Below are positions 42,318 through 51,184 of a DNA stretch of 64,000 bases, one piece after another. The translations under genes were made by a program, and so were the position numbers. The notes under the pieces were generated by a model that had not been told where the DNA came from, did no database searches, and saw nothing but the letters and a program-made list of their open reading frames with translations. Source of the stretch: Lachnospiraceae bacterium. Lineage in GTDB: Bacteria > Bacillota > Clostridia > Lachnospirales > Bianqueaceae. The stretch spans positions 1 through 64,000 of the forward strand of contig JAAWDX010000004.1 of NCBI GenBank assembly GCA_022794035.1, in the 5' to 3' direction. Numbering within the stretch: position 1 is the stretch's first letter; each line of letters opens with the position of its first letter.

Positions 42318-43091
42318 TTAACGGTCTCCGGCAGCAGATGCCAAAGAAAGAAGATTTTGATAACTCATCTGCAGAGAATCAAAGGGGTTTCCCGGACATA
42401 CATCCTGTTCAATCACCACAGCGGATACGCCCGCTTCCATACAGGCCTTAAAGCAATCTAAAAGATCCAGATTGCCATAGCCAACCTCTGCAAAAACAGG
42501 TGTCATAAAATTAACGGCAAAGTCTTTAAAGTGGCATACCTCAATACGCCCCTTTAGCTTGCGGATATGGGAAGCTGGGTTTACACCGCCCATTTGCAGC
42601 CAATAGGTATCCGGAATAAAATGAAAAAGCTCGGGATCTGTATCTTCAAGCAGCATGTCCATGATACGCCGACCTTCTAATCTCTGAAACTCAAAGTTGT
42701 GGTGATGATAGGCAAATTGAAGACCCGCTTCACGGATGCGGGCGGCTATTTCATGGGTAACGCGAATGAATTCCCGTACACCTTCTGCAGAATCGCGATA
42801 GGGAGCTGGCATACTGCCAAGACCAATGACAGGACAGTGCATCTGTTTGTGCTCATCAATAAGCGCATTCAAATCCTCTTGCATTCGATCGAAAGAGGAA
42901 TGGGTGCAGCACACAGAAATTTCATATTTTTCGAGCAGGGATGTCATGACCTCAACAGGAAGGGGGGCAAAACCGGAGATCTGTACAGTCTCGTAGTGGT
43001 TTTCATGACAGATCTGAAAGGTATTTTCGATCCCTTCTGCGGTCTGAGTAAACTCTCGGACCGTATAAAGCTGGGGGCCTAATTGAATCAT
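42318..43091 (-). CDS. Sugar-phosphate isomerase/epimerase (TIM barrel)
   Basis: The 257-residue xylose-isomerase-like TIM barrel shows GPQLYTVREFTQTAEG, ICHENHYETVQISGF, LQFAYHHHNFEF (metal ligands), DTYWLQMGG and IEVCHFKDF. The family isomerises or epimerises sugars or inositols. It leads the minus-strand operon with the oxidoreductase. A perfect AGGAGG lies eight bases before the ATG. Confidence 0.87.
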   Translation of the reverse strand: MIQLGPQLYTVREFTQTAEGIENTFQICHENHYETVQISGFAPLPVEVMTSLLEKYEISVCCTHSSFDRMQEDLNALIDEHKQMHCPVIGLGSMPAPYRDSAEGVREFIRVTHEIAARIREAGLQFAYHHHNFEFQRLEGRRIMDMLLEDTDPELFHFIPDTYWLQMGGVNPASHIRKLKGRIEVCHFKDFAVNFMTPVFAEVGYGNLDLLDCFKACMEAGVSAVVIEQDVCPGNPFDSLQMSYQNLLSLASAAGDR

Positions 43092-43127
43092 AAAAAATCC
43101 TCCTTTATTTAATCATTCGGTATTTGT

Positions 43128-43156
43128 ATTATACGGCGGGTACATTGATTTTTCAA
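43128..43156 (-). promoter_or_regulatory. Promoter of the minus-strand isomerase operon
   Basis: On the minus strand TTGAAA (43151-43156), 17 bases, TATAAT (43128-43133). Its spacer contains the forward promoter's -35. Confidence 0.78.
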
Positions 43157-43173
43157 TGAAATTATAGTATACT
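43145..43173 (+). promoter_or_regulatory. Promoter of the ACT-thyA-folA operon
   Basis: TTGATT (43145-43150), 17 bases, TATACT (43168-43173). It interlocks with the minus-strand promoter; the two -35 boxes abut. Confidence 0.78.
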
Positions 43174-43219
43174 AAGCAGTAATTTAATAGGATCCTACTA
43201 TGAGGGGAAGGAAACAAGA

Positions 43220-43657
43220 ATGATACAGCAAATTACTGCTTTTATTGAAAACCGGCCCGGACGCCTAACGGATATTCTAAAGGTGCTGGCAGAGCATGGA
43301 ATTGACTTGAATGGAATTTCCATTGCTGATAGTTCGGACTTTGGCCTGTTTCGTATGATTTTATCGGACCCGGAGCGAGGGCAGGAGATCTTAAAGCAAA
43401 ATGGGTATATTGTACAGAGTACAGAGGTCTTGGCGATTGACGTACATGATGCGCCCGGAGGGCTTTTATATGCGCTTACATCGCTGAGCCAGCTAGAGAT
43501 CAATGTCCAGTATATGTATGCATTTGGAACAAAGCTTTCTTCTCATGCGATGGTGATTTTAAAAACAGATGAAAATCAGCGTGCCGCAGCGGCTCTGGAA
43601 AAAGCAGGAGTGGATGTGTTATCGCTCCCAGAAGTAGAAAAGAGGTTGCATATATGA
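43220..43657 (+). CDS. Tandem ACT-domain protein
   Basis: 145 residues forming two ACT domains (1-70: [29 protein letters not shown]; 72-145: [29 protein letters not shown]). ACT domains bind amino acids and regulate enzymes; this stand-alone double form has no catalytic part. Its ATGA overlap with thyA makes it the first gene of that operon, an unusual neighbour. The target enzyme is unknown. Confidence 0.85.
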   Translation: MIQQITAFIENRPGRLTDILKVLAEHGIDLNGISIADSSDFGLFRMILSDPERGQEILKQNGYIVQSTEVLAIDVHDAPGGLLYALTSLSQLEINVQYMYAFGTKLSSHAMVILKTDENQRAAAALEKAGVDVLSLPEVEKRLHI

Positions 43658-44445
43658 GTCATTATGATACTGCTTATCTGGATATCGTTCAGAATATTCT
43701 GGAACATGGCTATTACGATCAAAATAGAACTGGCATTGCGACTTACAAATTGCCCCATCAGACGATGCAGTTTGATTTGGAGAAGGAACTTCCCATTTTG
43801 ACTACCAAAAAGGTAGCATTTCGTACAGCTGTCCGAGAGATTTTATGGATCTATCAGCAGCAGTCCAACGATGTCAGGGAGCTGCAGAAGCAGAAAGTTC
43901 ATATTTGGGATGAATGGATGCAGGAGGATGGAACCATCGGGACAGCTTATGGCTGGGTGATCAAAGAGTATCATCAGGTGGATAAGCTGCTTGAGCAGCT
44001 GAAAAACAATCCGCAGGATCGCCGGATGATGGTCAATCTGTGGCAGATTCCCTATTTAGAGACCGGCGCGCTTGCACCATGCTGCTTTTTGTCTATGTGG
44101 GACGTAACAGACGGCAGATTAAACTGTATGCTTGTGCAGCGAAGCGGAGACATGGGGCTTGGCGTTCCGTTTAATACAACGCAGTATGCCGTACTCACAC
44201 ATTTATTGGCACAGGCAACTGGATTTCGTCCTGGTCTTTTAACGCATGTGATTAACAATGCACATATCTATGAAAATCAGGTCGAAGGGCTGCGCCTGCA
44301 GCTTACCCGGAGAGAACAGGCATATCCGGCGCCGAGGCTCTGGATCAACCCAGAAATCAAAGACTTCTATCAGTTTACAATGAAGGATATTAAATTGATG
44401 GATTATCAATATCATGATAAAATTTCAATGGAGGTTGCGGTATAA
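43654..44445 (+). CDS. thyA: Thymidylate synthase
   Basis: A 263-residue Thy[49 protein letters not shown] (catalytic Cys, with Cys where His is usual next), [18 protein letters not shown] and [11 protein letters not shown]. It makes dTMP from dUMP with methylene-tetrahydrofolate, giving dihydrofolate recycled by the adjacent FolA (TAATG overlap). The usual PCH is PCC here. Confidence 0.95.
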   Translation: MSHYDTAYLDIVQNILEHGYYDQNRTGIATYKLPHQTMQFDLEKELPILTTKKVAFRTAVREILWIYQQQSNDVRELQKQKVHIWDEWMQEDGTIGTAYGWVIKEYHQVDKLLEQLKNNPQDRRMMVNLWQIPYLETGALAPCCFLSMWDVTDGRLNCMLVQRSGDMGLGVPFNTTQYAVLTHLLAQATGFRPGLLTHVINNAHIYENQVEGLRLQLTRREQAYPAPRLWINPEIKDFYQFTMKDIKLMDYQYHDKISMEVAV

Positions 44446-44954
44446 TGCTTTCTATCATCGTCGCCATCGGGGCGCAAAATGAAATTGGGCAAAGCGGCGC
44501 AATGCCCTGGCATCTGCCGGAGGATTTAAAGCATTTTAAGCAGCTTACGTTAAATCACACCATTTTGATGGGCCGGCGCACCTTTGAATCCTTGCCCGGT
44601 GTTTTGCCAAAGCGAGAGCATATCATCATAACCAATGATTCCGCGTTTCAAAACGATCACCCGAGAGTCAGGATCAGTCACAATCTGGAAGAGGAGCTGC
44701 GCAAAGCGCAAAACACGGAAGAGGAAGTCTTTGTCATTGGAGGCGGTCAAATTTATCAGCAGGCACTGCCGATGGCGCAGCGATTGTATCTGACGCTGGT
44801 TCATCAAACATTTCTGCAGGCCGACACCTTTTTTCCAACCATTGATTTTACTCTGTGGCAGGAAATAGAGCGCAGCCCGGAGATGGAGGAAAATCATATA
44901 CCCTATGAATTTGTTACGTATCAGCGGCTTGACTGCCTGAAGGAGAACGTATGA
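44445..44954 (+). CDS. folA: Dihydrofolate reductase
   Basis: A 169-residue DHFR: LSIIVAIGAQNEIGQSGAMPWHLPEDLKHFK (split), LMGRRTFESLP, VIGGGQIYQQALP. It reduces dihydrofolate made by ThyA. Starts on the last base of thyA stop and overlaps the methyltransferase gene by four bases. Confidence 0.95.
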   Translation: MLSIIVAIGAQNEIGQSGAMPWHLPEDLKHFKQLTLNHTILMGRRTFESLPGVLPKREHIIITNDSAFQNDHPRVRISHNLEEELRKAQNTEEEVFVIGGGQIYQQALPMAQRLYLTLVHQTFLQADTFFPTIDFTLWQEIERSPEMEENHIPYEFVTYQRLDCLKENV

Positions 44955-46108
44955 AAAAGCAGCAGATGAAAATGATGATTCCAACCCTGTTTGGGCTGGA
45001 GGGGCTGGTGGCAGATGAGCTGAGATATGCCGGATTTCAGAATGTACAGGCGGAAAACGGCCGCGTTTTCTTTGAAGGCGACTGGAAAGACGCTGCGCGC
45101 GCCAATGTCAATGTACGCTGCGGCGAGCGGGTGCTGATTGTGCTGGCTCGTTTTCAGGCTGTCAGCTTCGAGGAGCTGTTTGAGGGAACCAAAGAAACCC
45201 CTTGGGAAAATTTTATTGGATCGATGGATGCCTTTCCGGTAAAGGGATGGAGCCTAAATTCACAGCTTCACAGCGTGCCCGATTGCCAGAGAATTATAAA
45301 AAAAGCAGTGGTAGAGCGGCTTAAGGAGTGTTATGGCAATCCATGGTTTGAGGAAACAGGCCCTGTCATGCAGATTCAATTCTCGATTATGAAGGACGAG
45401 GTAACGCTGCTGCTGGATACCAGCGGAGCAGGTCTTCATAAAAGAGGCTACCGAAAAAATGCAAATGAAGCGCCGATCAGAGAAACACTGGCTGCCGGCA
45501 TTGTAAATTTGGCCAGAGTACATAGCGATAGCTTAGTTTGTGATCCTATGTGCGGATCTGGTACACTGATCATAGAGGCGGCTTTAAAGGCGCTCAACAT
45601 TGCGCCAGGGATTATGCGTCATTTTGCAATGGAAAAATGGGGATGCTTTCCCAAAGGAATTATGGAAGAAGTACGGGAAGAAGCTAAAAGCGCAATAAAA
45701 AAAGAGGCTCCCTTTGAAGGGGTGGCTTATGATCTGGATCCTCAAGCGGTGGCACTGACGAAGGAAAATGCAGCAAAAGCAAGGGTGTCCTCCCGCATCC
45801 GCGTGGAACAAAGAGATATTATCCGATATCAGTCCAAGCAGCTTCAGGAGCTCATGGAAAAAAATCCGCAGCACAAAAAGGCAATTACACTTTGCAATCC
45901 GCCGTATGGCGAACGGCTTTTAGATATTCAGGAGGCAGAAAAGCTATATCAGAAAATGGGGGTTGTTTTTAAACCGGAAAGCAATCAGGGCTATTATATT
46001 ATTACACCCCATGAGGAATTTGAAAAAATTTTTGATAGAAAGGCAGACAAGAAACGCAAGCTATATAACGGTATGCTAAAATGTCAGCTATATATGTATT
46101 TCCGCTGA
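44951..46108 (+). CDS. THUMP-domain class I RNA methyltransferase (RlmL-N type)
   Basis: A 385-residue protein: THUMP part about 1-165 (IPTLFGLEGLVADELRYAG, SLNSQLHSVPDCQRII), then a SAM methyltransferase domain with LVCDPMCGSGTLIIEAAL and the target motif TLCNPPYGERL (NPPY, an N2-guanine type). It fits the YpsC/RlmL-N family that makes m2G in 23S rRNA or tRNA. The last gene of the thyA operon. Confidence 0.9.
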   Translation: MKKQQMKMMIPTLFGLEGLVADELRYAGFQNVQAENGRVFFEGDWKDAARANVNVRCGERVLIVLARFQAVSFEELFEGTKETPWENFIGSMDAFPVKGWSLNSQLHSVPDCQRIIKKAVVERLKECYGNPWFEETGPVMQIQFSIMKDEVTLLLDTSGAGLHKRGYRKNANEAPIRETLAAGIVNLARVHSDSLVCDPMCGSGTLIIEAALKALNIAPGIMRHFAMEKWGCFPKGIMEEVREEAKSAIKKEAPFEGVAYDLDPQAVALTKENAAKARVSSRIRVEQRDIIRYQSKQLQELMEKNPQHKKAITLCNPPYGERLLDIQEAEKLYQKMGVVFKPESNQGYYIITPHEEFEKIFDRKADKKRKLYNGMLKCQLYMYFR

Positions 46109-46123
46109 TTGCATAGAAAAGAC

Positions 46124-46152
46124 TGGTCAAAAAATCAAAAAGAGGCTATAAT
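46124..46152 (+). promoter_or_regulatory. Promoter of the phosphofructokinase gene
   Basis: TGGTCA (46124-46129), 17 bases, TATAAT (46147-46152), 45 bases before the TTG start. Confidence 0.7.
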
Positions 46153-46197
46153 ATCAAATAGTAAAATACAAATGAAAACAGAAGGGAGCGTGTAGAT

Positions 46198-47277
46198 TTG
46201 AAACGGAGAATCGGAATTTTAACAAGCGGAGGCGACTGCCCGGGACTTAATGCGGCCATCCGTGGAGTAGCAAGGGCTTCTTATGATCTGTTTGATGCAG
46301 AAATTATTGGAATCGCCGATGGCTATAAAGGGTTGATTGAGGGAGATTACCAAGAAATGAAGCCGGGAGATTTTAAAGGGATCCTTACGCTTGGCGGGAC
46401 GATTTTAGGGACCTCACGCCGCCCTTATCGCAACATGCGTGTTATCGAAGAGGATAACATCGACAAAGTTGAAAATATGAAAAAGAATTATAAAAAGATG
46501 GGGCTTGACTGTTTGGTAACACTTGGGGGAAATGGCACACATAAAACGGCGAATCTTCTTTCGGAAGAGGGGCTGAATGTAATCGGCCTTCCCAAAACGA
46601 TTGATAACGATATCTGGGCGACGGATGTGACCTTTGGTTTCCATACGGCAGCCGACATTGGTACAGATGTGATTGATCGAATTCACACAACAGCCAACAG
46701 CCATGGCCGCGTTATGGTCATTGAAATCATGGGAAATAAAGCAGGGTGGCTGACGCTATATGCCGGCGTAGCCGGAGGCGCTGATGTAATTTTGCTGCCG
46801 GAGCTTCCTTATGAACCGGAAAAAGTGATTGCCTCCGTAGAGGCACGCACTAAATCGCAGAAGCGTAATTTTACGATCATTGCTGTGGCAGAAGGAGCTT
46901 TTAGCAAAGAAGAAGGCGGATTAAAGCGGAAAGAGCGATTAAAAAAGAGACAGGAAAATAATTATCCATCCGTTTCCTATCAGCTGGCCGATATGATTCA
47001 GAAGGAAACCGGATTAGAGTCAAGAGTTGTGAATCCGGGACATTATCTGCGCGGAGGCAGTCCCTCTCCTTATGACAGGATTTTGGCTACACAGTTTGGT
47101 GCCTATGCTGCGCATTTAATTGCTGATCAAAATTATGGGCAGACGGTAGCCATGATTCAGGGGCAAATCGGACACAATGCTCTTAAAGAGGTAGCTGGAA
47201 AAACTAAATTTGTCTCTCCCGACTTACCTCTCATTCAAACAGCTAAAGATATTGGAATTTCTTTTGGAGTCAAATAG
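46198..47277 (+). CDS. 6-phosphofructokinase (group III, mixed type)
   Basis: TTG start at 46198 with AAGGGAG about ten bases before. Of 359 residues, ILTSGGDCPGLNAAIRG, GGTILGTSR and PKTIDND (132-138) are PFK motifs. The donor motif is GGNGT (110-114): glycine at the position marking ATP use, but Asn replaces the Mg-binding Asp of E. coli, and Lys133 is the residue of pyrophosphate-type enzymes. Such hybrids belong to the PFK group whose donor (ATP or PPi) varies. It makes fructose-1,6-bisphosphate. Confidence 0.87.
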   Translation: MKRRIGILTSGGDCPGLNAAIRGVARASYDLFDAEIIGIADGYKGLIEGDYQEMKPGDFKGILTLGGTILGTSRRPYRNMRVIEEDNIDKVENMKKNYKKMGLDCLVTLGGNGTHKTANLLSEEGLNVIGLPKTIDNDIWATDVTFGFHTAADIGTDVIDRIHTTANSHGRVMVIEIMGNKAGWLTLYAGVAGGADVILLPELPYEPEKVIASVEARTKSQKRNFTIIAVAEGAFSKEEGGLKRKERLKKRQENNYPSVSYQLADMIQKETGLESRVVNPGHYLRGGSPSPYDRILATQFGAYAAHLIADQNYGQTVAMIQGQIGHNALKEVAGKTKFVSPDLPLIQTAKDIGISFGVK

Positions 47278-47282
47278 TTTAT

Positions 47283-48407
47283 ATGAATAGAAAAAAAACA
47301 GGCCGCTCATGCCTTCAGATTATAGTATATATACTATATTTTTCTGCAGGGGCAAAACTGGGATACGAGGTGGCGGCCGCTTTGATGCAAAATCGGCAGG
47401 AGGCGATTCCCACATTGCTATTTGTCCTCTGTATATTGGCGGCAATGATTCTGCAAAAGCTGCTTCATGTAGCAGGGCATTACTGTTTGGGAAGGATCAG
47501 CGGTCTGCGTGTGATTGCGTTTACCTTTTTTCACCGCACCTATGTGAAAGAAGGAGAAAAATTCAGGAGCTGCGCTCCATTTCCGGAAAGTGCCTTAACA
47601 AGCTGTCTAATGGCCCCAAGATCCAGGCAAGCAGTTTCTTATACGGCATATCTGCTGGGAGGGGCTCTATTTAACCTTTTGTCTGCTCTTGCTGCGCTTG
47701 TTCTTTTGCTGGCAGTATCCTGGTCATTAGGGCAGTGGCAGGGGTGTCTTTGCTTTTCTGTTTTTCTAACAGGCATATGGGCGTTTATGTTCACTGCTTT
47801 ACCTGCATATCATGCTGGTATACCAAGCGATGGACTGCAGGTGTTTCAAATAAAGAAAAATACGGCAGAAAAAGAAGCACTTCAAAAAAATCTTTGGATT
47901 CTGGCTCAGTTTTCAAAAGCCAAACCGATTCTTGAAGAAGGTTTAGACTTAGATCTCAAAAAACAGCGTAAGGGAAAGATTTTCAGTGCCCTGCTGCTTT
48001 TGCGCTGCTATGAGCTTGCCCTTTGGCAGGGACAGATCGAGAGAGCAGGTCAGAATTTGTTTAGCCTATATCAAAGACTAGCCGATCTTCCGGATCTCTT
48101 ACAGCAAAGAGTATGGATGGAATGCATTTTTTACTTATCCTTGCCCGGTAGTCTGGATCAGGACTTAGAATTAACGCAGAGGCTTATGAACAGGGACCGA
48201 ATCAAGCGCTATGAGGAACTGGCTTCGCCGGAAAGTCTGCGCTGTCTTTGGGTCTGGGCCCTATACGCAAAGCGCAGCTTAGAGCTTGCCGGCGTATACA
48301 GGGAGGCAGCTCTCTCAGCTGTCAATCAAATTGCTTTTCATCCTGCAGTGCAGGGTTGGAAAAAGGTGCTGGCAGATGTCAGCCAATACAATGATCAAAC
48401 ACAATAA
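47283..48407 (+). CDS. M50 (site-2-protease-like) membrane protein, catalytic Glu missing
   Basis: A 374-residue membrane protein with about six helices. Residues 62-66 are HVAGH where active M50 proteases have HExxH; one codon change (GAA to GTA) accounts for the loss. The second motif, GIPSDGLQ near 205, keeps the Asp. The C-terminal 150 residues are soluble and helical with repeat-like pairs. It probably cannot hydrolyse peptide bonds and may be a pseudoprotease regulator. It is five bases after pfk and 12 bases before pspA. Confidence 0.65.
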   Translation: MNRKKTGRSCLQIIVYILYFSAGAKLGYEVAAALMQNRQEAIPTLLFVLCILAAMILQKLLHVAGHYCLGRISGLRVIAFTFFHRTYVKEGEKFRSCAPFPESALTSCLMAPRSRQAVSYTAYLLGGALFNLLSALAALVLLLAVSWSLGQWQGCLCFSVFLTGIWAFMFTALPAYHAGIPSDGLQVFQIKKNTAEKEALQKNLWILAQFSKAKPILEEGLDLDLKKQRKGKIFSALLLLRCYELALWQGQIERAGQNLFSLYQRLADLPDLLQQRVWMECIFYLSLPGSLDQDLELTQRLMNRDRIKRYEELASPESLRCLWVWALYAKRSLELAGVYREAALSAVNQIAFHPAVQGWKKVLADVSQYNDQTQ

Positions 48408-48419
48408 GGAGGGTTTACA

Positions 48420-49097
48420 ATGGGAATTTTAGCACGGTTTAAAAACATCATGGCTTCTAATATCAATGCTCTTTTAGATAAGGCGGAGGACCCGGAAAAG
48501 ATGGTCGATCAGATTTTAAGGGATCTGCAGGACAATCTAGGAGAGGTCAAAGCAGAAACAGCCGGCATTATGGCAGAAGAGGCACGCGCAAAGCGCGAAT
48601 ATGACGAGGCGAGCGCAGAGGTCTCTACATTGCAGTCTTATGCAGAAAAGGCTCTTGTAGCAGGAAATGAAGACGATGCCCGTACTTTTTTGCAGAAAAA
48701 GCAGGCAAAGGCAGAAGAAGTAACGGCATTAAAGCAGGCCTATGATTTGGCAGCAGCAAACGCTGTCAAAATGAAGCAAATGCATCAGCATTTAACACAG
48801 CAGATTCAGGAAATGCAGGGAAGGCGAGATGCCATCAAAGCCAAAATGGCGGTAGCCAAGACGCAGCAAAAGATCAATGAAATTGGCAGCAGTATTAAAA
48901 ATGCCAGCGGCAGTATTTCTGAATTTGATCGTATGGAGGCGAAAGCTGAACGGATGCTGGATCAGGCGAATGCGATGGCTGAACTAAATGCAGCAGAAAA
49001 GGAAGAATCTGTTGAGGATCTGATGGCTAAGTATGATACCCCTTCCCAGAGTGTGGAAGATGAATTAGCAGCGCTTAAAGCAAAGCTAGGCAAATAA
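48420..49097 (+). CDS. PspA/IM30 (phage shock / membrane maintenance) protein
   Basis: A 225-residue coiled-coil protein: MGILARFKNIMASNINALLDKAEDPEKM is the amphipathic helix and family start, followed by long heptad-rich helices rich in Ala, Glu, Lys and Gln. PspA/IM30 forms ESCRT-III-like rings that protect the inner membrane under envelope stress. A strong AAGGAGGG lies before the ATG. It is followed by the SPFH protein, as in the ydj operon of Bacillus subtilis. Confidence 0.93.
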   Translation: MGILARFKNIMASNINALLDKAEDPEKMVDQILRDLQDNLGEVKAETAGIMAEEARAKREYDEASAEVSTLQSYAEKALVAGNEDDARTFLQKKQAKAEEVTALKQAYDLAAANAVKMKQMHQHLTQQIQEMQGRRDAIKAKMAVAKTQQKINEIGSSIKNASGSISEFDRMEAKAERMLDQANAMAELNAAEKEESVEDLMAKYDTPSQSVEDELAALKAKLGK

Positions 49098-49109
49098 GAG
49101 GCAAAGAGA

Positions 49110-50057
49110 ATGGGGTTATTCAGCAATCAATTAGCCAATGTGGTAGAGTGGAATGAGAACTGGCAAGAGGCTATTTTCTGGAAATGGCATAACAGCGAGA
49201 TCAAGAAGGACAGCCGTTTGATTATTCGGCCGGGACAGGATGCTGTTTTTCTGTACAATGGCCGGATAGAAGGGATCTTTAAAGAAGAAGGCAACTATGA
49301 GATATCAAGTCAGATTATTCCGTTTCTGAGTTCCTTAAAGGGCTTTAAATTTGGTTTTAACAGTGGACTGAGAGCAGAAGTCTTATTTGTCAATACAAAG
49401 GAATTTTTAATCAAATGGGGCACCAGAAATGCGATCTTACTTCCTGCCCAGGGGCTGCCGGGTGGCTTGCCGATACGGTGCTATGGTACCTTGAATATGA
49501 AGGTTTCTGATTATATTGCGCTGATCGATCAAATTGCCGGAGTGCGTGACCGTTTTACGGTAGATGATGTGCAGGATAGAATTCTTAATGTGCTGGATTC
49601 TTATTTAATGAAATGGATTTCGGCTGAAGGTAAGGATATGTTTAATTTGCAGGCCAATGCAAGTGAAATTTCAGCAGGGATCCAATCAGAGCTGGACATG
49701 GATATGCGGAAAATTGGCCTGACGATCTCTTCTTTTTATATTTCCAGCTTTTCGTATCCGCCTGAAATTCAGGAGAAAATCAATCAAGCGGCTTCTGTTA
49801 GTATGATTGGAGATATCAATCAATATCAGAAGGTAAAAATGACAGATGCCATGATGAATTCTTCTGGCGGCGGAGCTATGAGCGATATGGCTGGCTCAAT
49901 GATGGGAATGGCCATGGGGATGAATATGGCCAAACAGCTGAATGAACAGATGAGTGCAGAGGCAGGAACGGCTCAGAAAAAGTTTTGCGGAAACTGCGGC
50001 GCTAAGCTGCCAGAGGAGGGCCTTAAATTCTGCACCAATTGCGGCGCTAAATTATAA
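49110..50057 (+). CDS. SPFH-domain protein with C-terminal zinc ribbon (YdjI type)
   Basis: A 315-residue protein: SPFH/virion-core-like domain about 30-245 (GQDAVFLYNGRIEGIF, VEFLI-type strands, DVQDRILNVLDSYLM), then a Met/Gly-rich stretch (GSMMGMAMGMNM) and a zinc ribbon CGNCGAKL...CTNCGAKL at the end. No membrane segment. Such YdjI-like proteins are recruited to membranes with PspA. The zinc ribbon may hold partners. Confidence 0.9.
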   Translation: MGLFSNQLANVVEWNENWQEAIFWKWHNSEIKKDSRLIIRPGQDAVFLYNGRIEGIFKEEGNYEISSQIIPFLSSLKGFKFGFNSGLRAEVLFVNTKEFLIKWGTRNAILLPAQGLPGGLPIRCYGTLNMKVSDYIALIDQIAGVRDRFTVDDVQDRILNVLDSYLMKWISAEGKDMFNLQANASEISAGIQSELDMDMRKIGLTISSFYISSFSYPPEIQEKINQAASVSMIGDINQYQKVKMTDAMMNSSGGGAMSDMAGSMMGMAMGMNMAKQLNEQMSAEAGTAQKKFCGNCGAKLPEEGLKFCTNCGAKL

Positions 50058-50075
50058 TAAAAGGAGAAAAGCCTG

Positions 50076-51110
50076 ATGAAAAAACGTAGATTCGGCATTG
50101 TGCTGCTCGTGCTGTTATTCATAACAGGAATAGGTGTGACGCTGTATTTTACGTGGTTTCAAAGGGCTTTTCCTGCTTGTCAGCCGGTATGCGCACAAGG
50201 AGCCTCTCTCTTTTTACAGGAGGAGATCCTAGAAGTAAAACTAAGCCAAGAGGTATCCGCCAAAATGATTGAGGCGGCGCAGCAGAGCAGCTATCAGGAT
50301 AACTTTCAAAAAAGCTTTCAGGCAGAGGCTGCCTATGTGGTGGATGCAGCAGGCAAAGTGTTATATGCAAAAAATGAGCACACAAGGCTGTATCCAGCAT
50401 CTACGACTAAGCTGATGACAGCTTATCTGGCGATTCAGCATACAGAGGATTTGGATGCTTTGATTACGGTGGCGCCTCTGGAGGGCTGCTATGAAGAGGG
50501 AAGCCTTTTATTATATTTAAAAGAAGGCGATCAGATTTCCATGAGGGATTTGCTGTATGCTTTGCTGCTTTGTTCCTATAATGATGCGGCTACGGCAATT
50601 GCGATGGAGGTAGGAGGAAGCCTAGAGGGCTTTTCCGAGCTGATGAATGCTAAGCTGCAGGAGATCGAAGCCAATGAGACTCATTTTGTTACACCGCATG
50701 GCCTGCACCATGAGGAGCATTATACAACGGCATATGATTTGAATTTAATTCTGCAGATGGCCTACAGCCTTCCGGAAATTCAGAAAATCATGTTGGAAAA
50801 AGAAGCCCCGATCTTGATCTTAAGAGAAGGGGAAAGTCTGACGTATACGTTAAAAAACAGCAGTTTTTTTGTGCGGGATCTATATAAAATTCCCGATATG
50901 ATGTATATAGGAGGAAAAACAGGCTATACATCTAAGGCAGAGAGCTGTTTGGCCTCAGTTTTTCAGTATGAGGAAGCGCAGTATTACAGCACGATTATGA
51001 AATCAGAGGATGCTTCTTATATGACGACCGTTTTGTTTGATTATTATTTTTCGCCGGAGGCGCTGGCAGCTTTTTCCAAAACTGTGCCTCTGATGCGGGA
51101 TAGAGCATGA
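50076..51110 (+). CDS. D-alanyl-D-alanine carboxypeptidase (peptidase S11)
   Basis: A 344-residue penicillin-binding protein: N-terminal membrane helix about 6-27 (VLLVLLFITGIGVTLYF), then the S11 motifs STTK (PASTTKLMTAY), SYN (LCSYNDAATAI) and KTG (GGKTGYTSKA). It trims D-Ala from peptidoglycan stem peptides. There is no C-terminal amphipathic anchor, so the N-terminal helix holds it. It overlaps the long gpmI frame but not the likely gpmI start. Confidence 0.92.
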   Translation: MKKRRFGIVLLVLLFITGIGVTLYFTWFQRAFPACQPVCAQGASLFLQEEILEVKLSQEVSAKMIEAAQQSSYQDNFQKSFQAEAAYVVDAAGKVLYAKNEHTRLYPASTTKLMTAYLAIQHTEDLDALITVAPLEGCYEEGSLLLYLKEGDQISMRDLLYALLLCSYNDAATAIAMEVGGSLEGFSELMNAKLQEIEANETHFVTPHGLHHEEHYTTAYDLNLILQMAYSLPEIQKIMLEKEAPILILREGESLTYTLKNSSFFVRDLYKIPDMMYIGGKTGYTSKAESCLASVFQYEEAQYYSTIMKSEDASYMTTVLFDYYFSPEALAAFSKTVPLMRDRA

Positions 51111-51184
51111 TACACTGCTTAGAAGAGAGCTTCGAGCAGTTTTATCATAGATTATTCATTTTACTTCATTTTGGAGGATTTTCA

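Noticed and set aside
47309-47674. Alternative plus-strand frame (121 codons) within the M50-like gene
   Set aside because: It is an overlapping shadow; the frame with the membrane helices and PSDG motif is clearly the coding one.
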